The notes: generated from the sequence alone by a model not told the origin. A stretch of DNA of 64,000 nt from Mumia sp. Pv4-285 (GCF_041320275.1 NZ_CP162023.1:1550001-1614000); one strand, 5' to 3'; shown: positions 52,251-61,762, counted from the stretch's first letter. A program made the numbers and translations.

Positions 52251-52705
52251 CCGCATCCCAGAGGGCGCTGGAGCTCACGCACGCCGCAGCCGCGGCCGCA
52301 GCGGACAAGCTCGCGCACAACATCCTCGCGTTCGACGTCTCCGAGCAGCTCGTCATCACCGACGTCTTCGTGATCGCCTCGGCCAACAACGACCGCCAGG
52401 TGCGTGCGGTGGTCGACGCCGTCCAGGAGCAGCTGCTCAAGGTGGGCGCGAAGGTCGTCCGCCGCGAGGGAGAGCGGGAGGGCCGCTGGGTCCTCCTCGA
52501 CTACGCGGAGATCGTCGTCCACGTCCAGCACGACGACGACCGCTCGTTCTACGCGCTGGAGCGGCTTTGGGGCGACTGTCCCGCAGTCCCGCTGCCCGAG
52601 ATCGGTGAGGCGGCAGGACGTGCCCCAGCTCCACGCGCGTCGCGTGACCTGGAGGACCCCGAGTCGGTGCCGCTGGCCGGACAGCCTCCCGTCGCCGACG
52701 CATGA
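52247..52705 (+). CDS. rsfS: Ribosomal silencing factor RsfS
   Basis: 152 aa from GTG with AAAGGGGGG upstream. Binds L14 and blocks subunit joining when nutrients are scarce. [20 protein letters not shown] and [15 protein letters not shown] are diagnostic. A 30-residue disordered Pro/Ala tail follows the domain. Overlaps nadD and the phosphatase gene by 4 nt each. Confidence 0.95.
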   Translation: MTASQRALELTHAAAAAAADKLAHNILAFDVSEQLVITDVFVIASANNDRQVRAVVDAVQEQLLKVGAKVVRREGEREGRWVLLDYAEIVVHVQHDDDRSFYALERLWGDCPAVPLPEIGEAAGRAPAPRASRDLEDPESVPLAGQPPVADA

Positions 52706-53403
52706 GCCGTCGGATCATCGTCTGGCGTCACGGTCAGACCGACTGGAACATCGGCGGGCGCCTCCAGGGCCAGACGGACACGCTCCTCAACGCGACCGGT
52801 CGAGCGCAGGCGGCGGAGTCCGCGTCGCGACTCGCGGTGCTCGAGCCGGCGCGGATCGTCAGCTCGGACCTCCAGCGTGCGTCCGCGACCGCGGCGGCGC
52901 TCTCGCGCATCGTGGACCTCCCCGTCGAGACCGACCCGCGGCTGCGCGAGGTGGCGTTCGGTGAGCGCGAGGGGCTGACGCACCAGGAGATCCGGGAGCG
53001 CTACCCCGAGCTCGAAGCCCGGTTCAAGAAGGGCGAGGACATCGTGTCGCCCGGCGGCGAGACGCATGCCGCGGCGGGTGCGCGGTTCAGTGCGGCGCTC
53101 AGCGACATCGCGGCTTCGATGGAGCGCGACCAGACGGTGGTCGTCGTGGCCCACGGCGCCGTCATCCGCGTCGGTATCTGCGCGTTCATCGGACTGCCGC
53201 AGGAGCACTGGCGGTCGTTCGGCGGGTTCAGCAACAGCTGCTGGGCGGTCCTCCAAGAGGGGTTCTCGCGGTGGCAGGTCACCGAGTGGAATGCCGGCAA
53301 CCTGCCCGTCCCGGAGATGAGCGACGACGCCGCCTCGTCGGGCGACGGCGAGGAGGATGAGCGGAGGGACCCCGATTTCGGTTCCCGAGGGGCGACCCGC
53401 TAA
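52702..53403 (+). CDS. Histidine phosphatase family protein
   Basis: 233 aa. Phosphoglycerate-mutase-like phosphatase. IIVWRHGQTDWNIGGRLQGQ holds the RHG motif with catalytic His10. AHGAVIRVGI holds the second catalytic histidine. Homologues at this locus are annotated as phosphoglycerate mutase or glucosyl-3-phosphoglycerate phosphatase; the substrate is not determined by sequence. Start overlaps rsfS by 4 nt (ATGA). A disordered Asp/Glu-rich tail ends the protein. Confidence 0.93.
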   Translation: MSRRIIVWRHGQTDWNIGGRLQGQTDTLLNATGRAQAAESASRLAVLEPARIVSSDLQRASATAAALSRIVDLPVETDPRLREVAFGEREGLTHQEIRERYPELEARFKKGEDIVSPGGETHAAAGARFSAALSDIAASMERDQTVVVVAHGAVIRVGICAFIGLPQEHWRSFGGFSNSCWAVLQEGFSRWQVTEWNAGNLPVPEMSDDAASSGDGEEDERRDPDFGSRGATR

Positions 53404-53444
53404 GATCGACCTCGGCTCGATGAGCGGTTCACCGCTCGCAGCGC

Positions 53445-53517
53445 GGGGCATTGGCGCAGTTGGTAGCGCGCTTCCATGGCATGGAAGAGGTCAGGGGTTC
53501 GAATCCCCTATGCTCCA
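53445..53517 (+). tRNA. tRNA-Ala (anticodon GGC)
   Basis: 73 nt. Acceptor stem GGGGCAT/ATGCTCC with one G-U pair, anticodon stem CTTCC/GGAAG with GGC at 53478-53480, T-loop GGTTCGAATCC. CCA is not encoded. It lies 41 nt after the phosphatase gene and is followed by a terminator. Confidence 0.97.
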
Positions 53518-53525
53518 CAGACACC

Positions 53526-53555
53526 GAAGGCCGGACCCGTCAGGGTCCGGCCTTC
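53526..53555 (+). terminator. Terminator of tRNA-Ala
   Basis: Perfect 13-bp stem (GAAGGCCGGACCC at 53526-53538 with its complement at 53543-53555), loop GTCA, 8 nt after the tRNA. Confidence 0.85.
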
Positions 53556-53671
53556 GTGCATTCTGAGCGCCTGCGCTGGCTCGCGCCACGCTGATCGAAA
53601 CCCTTGCCGGGAATTCATCATCCGTGTTGCCTAGGGAGGTCAGGTGAGGTCGACGGGGACGGAGTGCGCGC

Positions 53672-55357
53672 ATGCGTCGAGGGTGGGGAGGGCTGCTGGC
53701 CGCAGTCCTGGTGGCGGGGCTGTTCTCCGCGGGCGGCGCAGCCGTAGCCGAGGACAGGGCTGACCGGACGGGCCCGGGCGAGCGACGACCCAACGTCGTG
53801 CTGCTCCTGATGGACGACTTCTCGCTCGAGCTGCTGGCGACCATGCCGAACGCACAGCAGATGTCGGCCGACGGCGCGACCTACCGCAACGCGTTCGTGG
53901 TCGACTCCCTGTGCTGCACGTCGCGGGCGTCGCTGTTCACCGGCCAGGCGCCGCACCACACCGGGGTGCTCACGAACACCCCGAACGATCCGGACAACCC
54001 CATCGGTGGGTGGGAGGCGTACGAGAAGTACGGCAACGTCGAGAAGACCTTCCACCTCGCACTCGAGCGGAGCGGCTACACGACGGGATTCACCGGCAAG
54101 TTCCTCAACGGCTACGAGGCGACCAGTGTCGACGGCGTCTTCACCCCGCCCGAGCCGGTTCCCGGGTGGACCGAGTTCGACCCGATCTTCGGCGGCGGCT
54201 ACAACGGCTGGAAGTACCGCAGCGGCCACCTCGGCGAGGACGGCAAGCTCGCGCTGACCTTCCACGGCGCTCCCGCGCTCTCCAAGCCGATCGCCGTACG
54301 CGATGCGCAGTACGCGACCACGGTCGCGGGCGACAAGGCGCTCGACTTCGTCCGGCGGCACGAGGCGGAGTCCGCTGCCGGAGGAGCCCCGTACTTCCTC
54401 GAGGTCGCGACCTACGGGCCACACAGCCGCCTCAACAAGGCGTACGAGGACGACTACCAGTTCCCGCCGGCGTTCGCGGACCGCGCGCTGCCCGGCGAGG
54501 ACCGAGACGTGGACGGCAACTGCGGTACGAAGAGCTGCGCCGAGCTCACGCTCGACGACCTCGCCGGCTACGGCGACGACCGCGCGGACAACGCACCGAC
54601 GTACCAGCGCCGGGACGGCACGACCGCCCCGGCGCCGGCCTGGCGGACCAACGAGATCTCGCTGACCGACTCCGGAGCGCTCCAGCGCTACCGCGACCGG
54701 GCGCGCATGGTGCAGTCGATCGACCGCCTGCTCGCCGAGATCCGTGCGGCGGTCGGCGAGAACACGTACGTCGTGCTGACGGCCGACAACGGGTTCCACC
54801 TCGGCCAGCACCAGCTCAACGGCGGCAAGGGCACGCCGTACGACTCCGACACCCGGGTCCCGCTGATCGTCGTGGGCCCGGACGTGGTCCCAGGGGAGAG
54901 GGACCAGCAGGTCTCGAACATCGACCTGGCACCGACCTTCGAGGAGCTCGCAGGTCTGCGTCCGGCGAGCTACCGCGACGGCACGAGCTTCGCGCGGACG
55001 CTGTCGAGGCCGAAGGCGCGGGGAGCGCGCTACACCTACTTCGAGCACACCTACGCGAAGAGCCAGCCGGGCGAGGTCGACACCGACGAGGGCTCGGGCG
55101 GGACGATCGACATCATCCCCTCCTACGTCGCGGTGCGCAGCGAGCGCGGCCTGCTCGTGCGGTTCGACCTCGACAACGACTGGACGACCACGGACCACGC
55201 CTGGGAGCTCTACACGTACGAGGACGGGTTCGAGAAGCGAAACGTCTACGCAGAGCGCCACCGCGAGCCGTGGGTGCGTGACCTCGCGGCGCGGATCGCC
55301 GTCTTCGGGGCGGGCGAGGGCTGCCGACCGCTCGTCTGTCGCGCTCTCACGCGCTGA
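53672..55357 (+). CDS. Secreted sulfatase
   Basis: 561 aa with a Sec signal peptide (MRRGWGGLLAAVLVAGLFSA, cleavage near residue 27). Sulfatase fold. VVLLLMDDF gives the calcium-binding Asp48-Asp49. The formylglycine site is Cys81 in CCTSRASLFTG, where the usual CxPSR has Thr in place of Pro. ADNGFHLGQHQLNGGKGTPYD and the long aromatic C-terminus resemble N-acetylglucosamine-6-sulfatase and arylsulfatase relatives. Substrate unknown. No formylglycine-generating enzyme is encoded nearby. Confidence 0.9.
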   Translation: MRRGWGGLLAAVLVAGLFSAGGAAVAEDRADRTGPGERRPNVVLLLMDDFSLELLATMPNAQQMSADGATYRNAFVVDSLCCTSRASLFTGQAPHHTGVLTNTPNDPDNPIGGWEAYEKYGNVEKTFHLALERSGYTTGFTGKFLNGYEATSVDGVFTPPEPVPGWTEFDPIFGGGYNGWKYRSGHLGEDGKLALTFHGAPALSKPIAVRDAQYATTVAGDKALDFVRRHEAESAAGGAPYFLEVATYGPHSRLNKAYEDDYQFPPAFADRALPGEDRDVDGNCGTKSCAELTLDDLAGYGDDRADNAPTYQRRDGTTAPAPAWRTNEISLTDSGALQRYRDRARMVQSIDRLLAEIRAAVGENTYVVLTADNGFHLGQHQLNGGKGTPYDSDTRVPLIVVGPDVVPGERDQQVSNIDLAPTFEELAGLRPASYRDGTSFARTLSRPKARGARYTYFEHTYAKSQPGEVDTDEGSGGTIDIIPSYVAVRSERGLLVRFDLDNDWTTTDHAWELYTYEDGFEKRNVYAERHREPWVRDLAARIAVFGAGEGCRPLVCRALTR

Positions 55358-55375
55358 GGGGGCCGGCGTGCGACG

Positions 55376-56149
55376 ATGACGTCCGTGAACCGGCTGGCCG
55401 TGACGTGGTGGGGGCACTCGACGTCCACGATCGAGCTCGGCGGCATCCGCGTGCTGACCGACCCCGTCCTCGTCGACCGCTTCGTCCACCTCGCCCGTCG
55501 CTCTCCGTCGCCGGACGCGTCGGCCGCAGTCGCGGACCTCGTCCTGGTCTCGCACCTCCATCTCGACCACTTCCACCTGCCGTCGCTGAGACGGATCGCC
55601 GCGGGGACACCGATCGTCGTGCCCAGCGCGAGCACCGACCTCCTCAGGGGACTCGACCTCGACGTCCACGAGGCCGCCCCCGGAGACGTCCTGCACCTCG
55701 CCGGCGTCGAGGTGCAGGTGCTCGAGGCCGACCACCCCGAGTCGCGACACCGATGGTCCCGCCGCGTGTCGCCGCCGCTCGGCTTCCGTGTCGTCGGGCC
55801 GGGCGACCGCTCGTTCTGGTTCCCCGGCGACACCGGACCGCGCACCGACGTCTCGCACGTCGCGCCGGTCGACCTCGCGCTCGTCCCCGTCGGTGGATGG
55901 GGGCCGACGCTCGGCGAGGACCACGTGGACCCTGTGCAGGCGGCCGACCTGGTCGCGCAGGTCGGCGCACGGTGGGCCGTACCGGTGCACTGGGGAACGT
56001 TCTGGCCGCTCGGTCTCGGCTGGTTCGCTCCCGCGGCCCGCCGCTACCTGTTCGAGACGCCCGGTGTCCGCTTCGTCGACGCCATGGAGGACGGCTCGGC
56101 CCGGGCGGTCCTCGCCGACCACGGCCGCAGGATCTCGCTCGGCGCCTGA
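55376..56149 (+). CDS. Metallo-beta-lactamase-fold hydrolase (UlaG/NAPE-PLD-like)
   Basis: 257 aa. WWGHSTSTIELGG, the metal site SHLHLDHFH and WFPGDTG are typical of the branch that includes UlaG-like lactonases and NAPE-hydrolysing phospholipase D. No signal peptide. Substrate unknown. Lies 18 nt after the sulfatase gene. Confidence 0.88.
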   Translation: MTSVNRLAVTWWGHSTSTIELGGIRVLTDPVLVDRFVHLARRSPSPDASAAVADLVLVSHLHLDHFHLPSLRRIAAGTPIVVPSASTDLLRGLDLDVHEAAPGDVLHLAGVEVQVLEADHPESRHRWSRRVSPPLGFRVVGPGDRSFWFPGDTGPRTDVSHVAPVDLALVPVGGWGPTLGEDHVDPVQAADLVAQVGARWAVPVHWGTFWPLGLGWFAPAARRYLFETPGVRFVDAMEDGSARAVLADHGRRISLGA

Positions 56150-56272
56150 CCCCGCTCAAGAACGGCTCCCGCGAACCACCGTGCGTGCGACGATGAGCGT
56201 CGGCCGGAACGGCACGAGCCCTGTGCGACGTGCGGAACGGGCGCCGCGGCGCTCCGGCTCCGAGGGGGAGCC

Positions 56273-57607
56273 ATGTCCAGCACAGCAGAACACGTCGGCA
56301 CCGTGGTCGTCGCCGGGGGAAGCGTTGCGGGTCTGCTCGCGGCGGCCGCCGTGGCGCCGTACGCCGATCGCGTCATGGTCCTCGAACGCGACCACCCACC
56401 CGCCCGCCCCGGACCGCGCCCAGGGACCCCCCAGGCGATCCACACGCACGGGCTCCTTCCGTCGGGGCGGCAGGCGATGGAGACCCTCCTCCCCGGCTTC
56501 ACCGAGGAGCTCGTCGGAGCAGGTGCGCTCTCCGACGGCGACGTGGGTCGCGTCGGACGATGGTGGATCGGCGGAGGCCTCGTCGCCGAGTGCGACCTCG
56601 GGCTCCGCGGGGTCGCCGTCTCTCGGCCTCTCCTCGAGCACACTCTCCGCACCCGCGTGGCGGCGTTCCCCGAGGTCGAGGTGCGATCCGGCGTCGACGT
56701 CGTCCGGCTGCTGGGCGATCGCGGTCGCGTCACAGGGGTCGTGGTCCGTGACCGCGGCGGCGACCCGACCGAGCGCGAGATCCAGGCGGACCTGGTCGTC
56801 GACGCGACCGGGCGGTCGGGTCGTGCCATGCGCTGGCTTCCCGCGCTCGGTGCGTCGGCGCCGCGAGAGGAACGGGTCGAGGTCGGCATCCGCTACGTGA
56901 CCACCCATGTCGAGGCCTTCCCGGACGACCTCGGCACCAGGGTGTTCGTGATCTCCGCCGCGACCCCCGAGGTCCCGCGTGGCGCGGTCGCGATCCGGCA
57001 GGAGGACGACACGTGGACGCTCACGCTCTTCGCGTACGGCGACGAAGAGCCACCGCTCGACACCGACGCGCTCCGCCGGGCTGCGGCACGCATCACCTCG
57101 TCCGACGTGGCGGGGCTCCTCGAGGACCGCGAGCCCCTGCACGATTCGCATGCCTACCGGTTCCCCGACTCCCGCCGGCGGCGGTTCGAGCGTGTCGACG
57201 ACCTCCCCACGGGGTACGCCGCCGTGGGGGACGCGATCTGCAGCATCAACCCCACGTTCGGGCAGGGGATGAGCCTCGCCGCGCTCGAGGCCGCCGCGCT
57301 GGGCGACGCCGTGGCGACCGGGCTTCGCGCCGTGCGCGAGGACTATCCGGGCAAGGCCGCGAGCATCGTCGACCATGCGTGGACGGTGGTCACCGGCGCC
57401 GACCTGAAGATCCCGGGCGTCACCGGGGCGGCGCCGCCTGGACATCGCGTGGTGAGCCGCTACGTGGACAGGCTCCAGAGAGTCGCACGGCACGATGTCG
57501 CGGTGGCTGCAGCACTTCTCAAGGTCACCGCCCTCGTCGCGCCGCCGGAGAGCCTGATGGCACCGCGGGTCGCCGTACGAGTTCTGCGACCGGGGGCGGC
57601 GGGTTGA
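56273..57607 (+). CDS. FAD-dependent monooxygenase-like oxidoreductase
   Basis: 444 aa, ATG after GAGGGGGAG. The N-terminal FAD-binding fold has VVVAGGSVAGLLAAAAVAP (GGSVAG at 15-20). VVDATGRSGR and the second FAD motif GDAICSINPTFGQGMSLAAL mark the para-hydroxybenzoate hydroxylase-like group, as in halogenases, geranylgeranyl reductases and polyketide hydroxylases. The halogenase motif WxWxIP is absent. Substrate unknown. The 123-nt gap upstream shows no recognisable promoter. Confidence 0.85.
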   Translation: MSSTAEHVGTVVVAGGSVAGLLAAAAVAPYADRVMVLERDHPPARPGPRPGTPQAIHTHGLLPSGRQAMETLLPGFTEELVGAGALSDGDVGRVGRWWIGGGLVAECDLGLRGVAVSRPLLEHTLRTRVAAFPEVEVRSGVDVVRLLGDRGRVTGVVVRDRGGDPTEREIQADLVVDATGRSGRAMRWLPALGASAPREERVEVGIRYVTTHVEAFPDDLGTRVFVISAATPEVPRGAVAIRQEDDTWTLTLFAYGDEEPPLDTDALRRAAARITSSDVAGLLEDREPLHDSHAYRFPDSRRRRFERVDDLPTGYAAVGDAICSINPTFGQGMSLAALEAAALGDAVATGLRAVREDYPGKAASIVDHAWTVVTGADLKIPGVTGAAPPGHRVVSRYVDRLQRVARHDVAVAAALLKVTALVAPPESLMAPRVAVRVLRPGAAG

Positions 57608-57634
57608 CTGACACCGTCGCCCGTCGGACCGGTC

Positions 57635-58420
57635 TCAGCGTGCGACGTCGCCGCGGACCCGTCGACGCGCGTCCGCGTGCTCGGTGAGCAGCCACTCCGC
57701 CGCCCCAGCCAGTCGCGGGTCGTCCTGCTCGTCGTCGAGCAGGAGCGACGCCAGGTAGTTGCGGTCGGCGGTGATGCGGCGCACCAGCTCAGCGCGGTCG
57801 CCCACGCTGCCGTGCCCCGGGACCACGACGTCCACCGAGAGCGCGACCTGCGCGAACAGGTCGAGCGCCTCGGCGTAGTCGTCCCACGGTCGCCGGGCCT
57901 CGAGGTCGAGCAGCGGGATCTCGACGTCGGAGAGCATGTCGCCGGCGACGAGGACACCGACGTCGGGCAGCAGCAGCGCCGCGTGGCCCTGAGCATGCGC
58001 GGCGTGCTCCAGGACCCGGCAGGACCGGCCCTCCCACGGCAGCACCTCCACCGCCTGAGGAAGCGCGTCGACCCGGGCCATGCCGCTCACGTCGACGCCG
58101 TCGAGCGCCTCGCGGGCCTTGCGCGCGTTGTCGTCGACGACGGCGAGCGCCCGCTGTGCGCCGGTCGCCGTCGCCCACCGCGGTGCCTCGCCGAGCGCGG
58201 GGCGCCACAGCAGGTGGTCCCAGTGCGGGTGCGTCGAGAACGCGCCCGTCACCACCAGTCCGCGCCTGGCGAGCTCTCCGGCGAGGGCATCGATCTCCGC
58301 CGCGGTCACGGCTGGGTCGACGACGAGGCACTCCGTCCCGTCCGCACCGACGACCACGGTGGTGGTCGTGGTGCAGAACGGGTGAATGGCGACGAGGACG
58401 CCGTCGGCGACCTCGATCAT
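57635..58420 (-). CDS. Metallo-beta-lactamase-fold hydrolase (MBL)
   Basis: 261 aa. The zinc site is STHPHWDHLLW, followed by HAQGHAALLLPDVGVLVAGD and VVPGHGSVGDRAEL, a glyoxalase II/lactonase-like pattern. Its start overlaps the stop of the TrpB-like gene by 1 nt (TGATG), so the two are translationally coupled. This suggests that it acts on a substrate, product or by-product of that enzyme. Confidence 0.9.
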   Translation of the reverse strand: MIEVADGVLVAIHPFCTTTTTVVVGADGTECLVVDPAVTAAEIDALAGELARRGLVVTGAFSTHPHWDHLLWRPALGEAPRWATATGAQRALAVVDDNARKAREALDGVDVSGMARVDALPQAVEVLPWEGRSCRVLEHAAHAQGHAALLLPDVGVLVAGDMLSDVEIPLLDLEARRPWDDYAEALDLFAQVALSVDVVVPGHGSVGDRAELVRRITADRNYLASLLLDDEQDDPRLAGAAEWLLTEHADARRRVRGDVAR

Positions 58421-59775
58421 CAGAGGACGGGTACGGCCGCCAGGGAGCGGGCCAGGGCGTCGTCGCTCAGCGGGTCGTCGTCGAGACGGCCGTGCAGGAA
58501 CGAGTCGTACGCACCGAGCTCGAGCAGGCCGTGACCGGACAGGCCGATCACGATGACCGGCTCGTCACCGGACTCGGTCGCGGCCAGGGCCGTACGCCGT
58601 GCCTGGGAGAGGGCGTGGGACGACTCCGGCGCGGGGACGATGCCCTCCGTACGAGCGAACTCCACCGCCGACTCGAAGCACTCGCTCTGGTGCAGCGCGA
58701 CGGCCTCGATCATGCCCTCATGGGCGACGTGCGACACGAGCGGTGCCATCGCGTGGTAGCGCAACCCGCCGGCGTGGATCGGGGACGGGACGAAGTCGTG
58801 TCCCAGCGTGTACATCTTCATCAGCGGCGTCATGCCGCCCGTGTCGCCGAAGTCGTAGCGGTACTCGCCGCGGGTCAGGGTCGGGCACGAGGACGGCTCG
58901 ACGGCGACGATCGTCGCGTCCTGGCGGCCGGCGAGCTTCTCGCGAAGGAACGGGAACGCGAGGCCCGCGAAGTTGGAACCCCCGCCGGCGCAGCCGATCA
59001 CGACGTCCGCACCCTGCTCGCCGGCCTTGGCGAGCTGGAGGAGCGCCTCCTCGCCGATCACGCTCTGGTGCAGCAGGACGTGGTTCAGCACCGAGCCCAA
59101 GGCGTACTTGGTGGACTCGTCCTGCGCGGCGAGCTCGACGGCCTCCGTGATCGCGATGCCGAGCGAGCCGGGGTGATCGCTGTCGAAGCCCTTGCCGAAC
59201 TCGGTCAGCGTGCTGGGCGAGCGGTGGACCTTCCCGCCGAAGACCTCGATCAGCGTACGGCGCTGGGGCTTGGTGTCGAACGATGCTCCGACCTGCCACA
59301 CCTCGCACTCGAGGCCGAACAGCGAGCACGCATAGGCCAGCGCGGTGCCCCACTGTCCGGCGCCGGTCTCGGTCGTCAGGCGGGTCACTCCGTTGAGCGC
59401 GTTGTAGTAGACCTGCGGCACCGAGGTGTTGGTCTTGTGGGACCCGGCCGGTGAGACGCCCTCGTACTTGTAGTAGATGCGTGCGGACGTGCCGAGCTTC
59501 TTCTCCCAGCGGCGGGCCCGGATCAGCGGGGAGGGACGGTACTGGCGGTAGACGTCACGGACGGCCTCCGGGATCTCGACGTAGCGGTCGGTCGTGACCT
59601 CCTGCGCGATCAGCTCCGGCGGGAAGAGCGGCGCAAGGTCGTCCGGTCCGACCGGCTCACGGGTGCCGGGGTGCAGCGGCGGCGGGGGAGGCGTCGGCAG
59701 GTCCGCGACGATGTTGTACCAGTGGGTCGGCATCTCCGACTCGTCGAGCGTGATCCGGGTGTGGGCGTCGGACAT
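58420..59775 (-). CDS. TrpB2-type tryptophan synthase beta-like protein
   Basis: 451 aa, ATG after AGGAGG. PLP enzyme. Lys114 in AGSHKTNTS forms the internal aldimine, and [14 protein letters not shown] binds the cofactor phosphate. The 60-residue N-terminal extension with the Pro-rich [11 protein letters not shown] and the length identify the TrpB2 branch, not canonical TrpB1. TrpB2 enzymes often work without TrpA, condensing indole or another nucleophile with serine or phosphoserine. No other trp gene is present. Paired with an MBL-fold hydrolase. Confidence 0.92.
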   Translation of the reverse strand: MSDAHTRITLDESEMPTHWYNIVADLPTPPPPPLHPGTREPVGPDDLAPLFPPELIAQEVTTDRYVEIPEAVRDVYRQYRPSPLIRARRWEKKLGTSARIYYKYEGVSPAGSHKTNTSVPQVYYNALNGVTRLTTETGAGQWGTALAYACSLFGLECEVWQVGASFDTKPQRRTLIEVFGGKVHRSPSTLTEFGKGFDSDHPGSLGIAITEAVELAAQDESTKYALGSVLNHVLLHQSVIGEEALLQLAKAGEQGADVVIGCAGGGSNFAGLAFPFLREKLAGRQDATIVAVEPSSCPTLTRGEYRYDFGDTGGMTPLMKMYTLGHDFVPSPIHAGGLRYHAMAPLVSHVAHEGMIEAVALHQSECFESAVEFARTEGIVPAPESSHALSQARRTALAATESGDEPVIVIGLSGHGLLELGAYDSFLHGRLDDDPLSDDALARSLAAVPVL

Positions 59776-59852
59776 CGTTCCTCCTGGCTCGGGATGTGCG
59801 GTCAGGCTATCGCCGCAGCGGCCGCAGCAGGATCGGGCTCAGCGGGGCCGGT

Positions 59853-60287
59853 TCAGTCGGCCAGCGCCATCGTCGTACGAAAGACGTCGTCGAGGGTCGT
59901 CCGGGCCAGCTCGACCCGGACGACGTCGTCGATGTGCGCGTAGACGGGCTCGAGCGCCGGTCGGATCCCACGGGCCACGGGGCACGCGGGGTTCGGCTCG
60001 TTGCGGTGCATCGCGTACGCGGGTTCGCTGCCCAGGGCGAGATCGATGTCGGCCAGCGTGATCTCCGCGGCGTCGTGGGCCATCCGCCAACCGGCACCGG
60101 GGCCACGACGGGACTCGACGAGCCCTGCGTCGCGGAGGTCGCCCAGCAACCGGCGTACGACCACGGGGTTCGTCCGCACGCTGCGCGCCACCTGCTCGGA
60201 GGTCGACCACTCGTGGTCCCGTCGGCGCCGGAGCTCCAGGACGCTCAGCATGTGGACCGCGATGGTCAGGCGACTGTTGGCGCTCAT
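59853..60287 (-). CDS. Rrf2-family transcriptional regulator
   Basis: 144 aa. Winged helix (STSEQVARSVRTNPVVVRRL, then GLVESRRGPGAGWRMA). The effector region has only one cysteine (PNPACPVARG), so the three-Cys iron-sulfur site of IscR and NsrR is absent, as in YwnA-like members that sense by other means. It is divergent from an MFS pump gene, and its -10 lies inside an inverted repeat, which suggests autorepression and control of the pump. Confidence 0.92.
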   Translation of the reverse strand: MSANSRLTIAVHMLSVLELRRRRDHEWSTSEQVARSVRTNPVVVRRLLGDLRDAGLVESRRGPGAGWRMAHDAAEITLADIDLALGSEPAYAMHRNEPNPACPVARGIRPALEPVYAHIDDVVRVELARTTLDDVFRTTMALAD

Positions 60288-60313
60288 GCTGTTATTGTAA
60301 CCAAATCTGTTAC
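60285..60313. promoter_or_regulatory. Rrf2 operator and leaderless -10
   Basis: GTAAC (60297-60301) and GTTAC (60309-60313) form an inverted repeat with a 7-bp spacer. TGTTA occurs as a direct repeat at 60290 and 60308. On the minus strand TACAAT (60294-60299) is followed by 6 nt and the ATG at 60287. A bound repressor would cover the -10. Confidence 0.6.
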
Positions 60314-60370
60314 GAGAAACCGAAAGCCGCGGTCCGCAGGGCCGAGGTCGTGACGACTTAGGGGAGTTCA

Positions 60371-61762
60371 GTGGCGGTCTCGACAGCGGTCGTGTCAGGC
60401 GTCGGCGCTCGGCATCCGCGCGCGACGCTCGCCGTCGTCGCGTCCGGGACGCTGCTGATGATCATGGCGTTCACGCTGCCCCTCGCCACGATCGTCCCCA
60501 CCGCGGCTTCGCTCGACGCCGACACGGCCGGGCGCACGTGGATCCTGAGCTCGATGAGCATCGGACTGGCGGCTGCGCTGCTCACGGCCGGCGCGGTCGC
60601 GGACGATCTGGGGCGACGCCGGACCTTCGTGATCGGTCTCGTCGTGCTGGCCGTCGGCGGCCTGGTGTGCGCCGTCGTGTCCGACCCGCTCTCTTTCGTG
60701 CTCGCGCGGGTCGTCCAGGGTGTCGGCGGCGCGGCGGTGACCGCGGCCAGCCTGGGCATCCTCGCGCACGCGTTCGCTCCCGGTCCTGCCCGCGTCGCGG
60801 CCAGCGGGACGTGGGGCGCGGCGCTCGGTGCCGGCATCGCGATCGGCCCCGTCGTCGCCGGGCTGTGCGACGTGTGGGTGTCGTGGCGTCTCGCGTACGC
60901 CGTGCTGGCCGTGGCCGCTGTCGCGACCGTGGTCCTCGCGCTGCGCTACCTCGACGAGTCGCGTGCGCCGCGCCGTCGTCGCCTCGACCGCTGGGGAGGC
61001 CTGCTGATCGCCGGTGGACTGAGCTGCCTCCTCGCCGGCCTGGTCGAGAGTCGCGAGCCCGATCGCGGAGCCCTCGCGACCGGACTCTTCGTCGCAGCGG
61101 GGGTCCTGCTGGTCGGTTTCGTCGTCGCGGAGCGTCGCGGTCGGGCTCCGATGCTCGACCTGGCACTGCTGCGGCACCGTCCGTTCGTGGCGGCGAGCGT
61201 CGCCGCCTTCGCCACGGGCATGGGGGTGATCGCTCTTTTCTCGTTCATGGCGATCTTCCTCGACACCGGCTTCGGCATCGGCGCCCTGGGTGCGGGGGTC
61301 CTGCTGCTGTCGTGGTCCGCCACCAGCGTGGCGGCCTCGCTCCTGGCCCGTCGTCTCCCGGCGAGGTGGAGCGGGCGTGCTCAGCTCGCAGCCGGCCTGC
61401 TCGGGGTGTCGATCGGCCAGGCGCTGCTCGCCGGCGTCGGACCAGGCACGTCGTGGTGGAGATTCGTGCCGGCGCTGGTCCTTGCCGGCATCGCGAGCGG
61501 GGTGCTCAATGCCGCGCTGGGGCGTGAGGCGGTGGCGAGCGTCCCGGCGGGTCGTGAAGCGATGGGGAGCGGCGCCAACAACACCGCCCGCTACGTCGGG
61601 TCCGCGATCGGCGTGACCGTCGTGGCCGTGGTCGTCGACGCGCACGGGCCGACGCAGCAGGACCTCTACGACGGGTGGAACGTCGCCGCGCTGGTGACGG
61701 CGGCGTTCTCCCTCGTCGGGGCGCTGGTCGTGGTCGCCTGCAGGACGCGCCCGGCGCCGTAG
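60371..61762 (+). CDS. MFS efflux transporter
   Basis: 463 aa from GTG. Fourteen predicted membrane helices, as in DHA2-type drug exporters. Motif A reads GAVADDLGRRRTF between helices 2 and 3. SGTWGAALGAGIAIGPVVAG is the motif C region of antiporters. Divergent from the Rrf2 gene, which probably represses it. The drug or metabolite exported is unknown. Confidence 0.9.
   Translation: MAVSTAVVSGVGARHPRATLAVVASGTLLMIMAFTLPLATIVPTAASLDADTAGRTWILSSMSIGLAAALLTAGAVADDLGRRRTFVIGLVVLAVGGLVCAVVSDPLSFVLARVVQGVGGAAVTAASLGILAHAFAPGPARVAASGTWGAALGAGIAIGPVVAGLCDVWVSWRLAYAVLAVAAVATVVLALRYLDESRAPRRRRLDRWGGLLIAGGLSCLLAGLVESREPDRGALATGLFVAAGVLLVGFVVAERRGRAPMLDLALLRHRPFVAASVAAFATGMGVIALFSFMAIFLDTGFGIGALGAGVLLLSWSATSVAASLLARRLPARWSGRAQLAAGLLGVSIGQALLAGVGPGTSWWRFVPALVLAGIASGVLNAALGREAVASVPAGREAMGSGANNTARYVGSAIGVTVVAVVVDAHGPTQQDLYDGWNVAALVTAAFSLVGALVVVACRTRPAP

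Noticed and set aside
56273-57607. Flavin-dependent halogenase
   Set aside because: The fold is similar, but the WxWxIP halogenase signature is absent.
58420-59775. Canonical trpB of a tryptophan operon
   Set aside because: The N-terminal extension and length are those of TrpB2, and no trpA, trpC or trpE gene is nearby.
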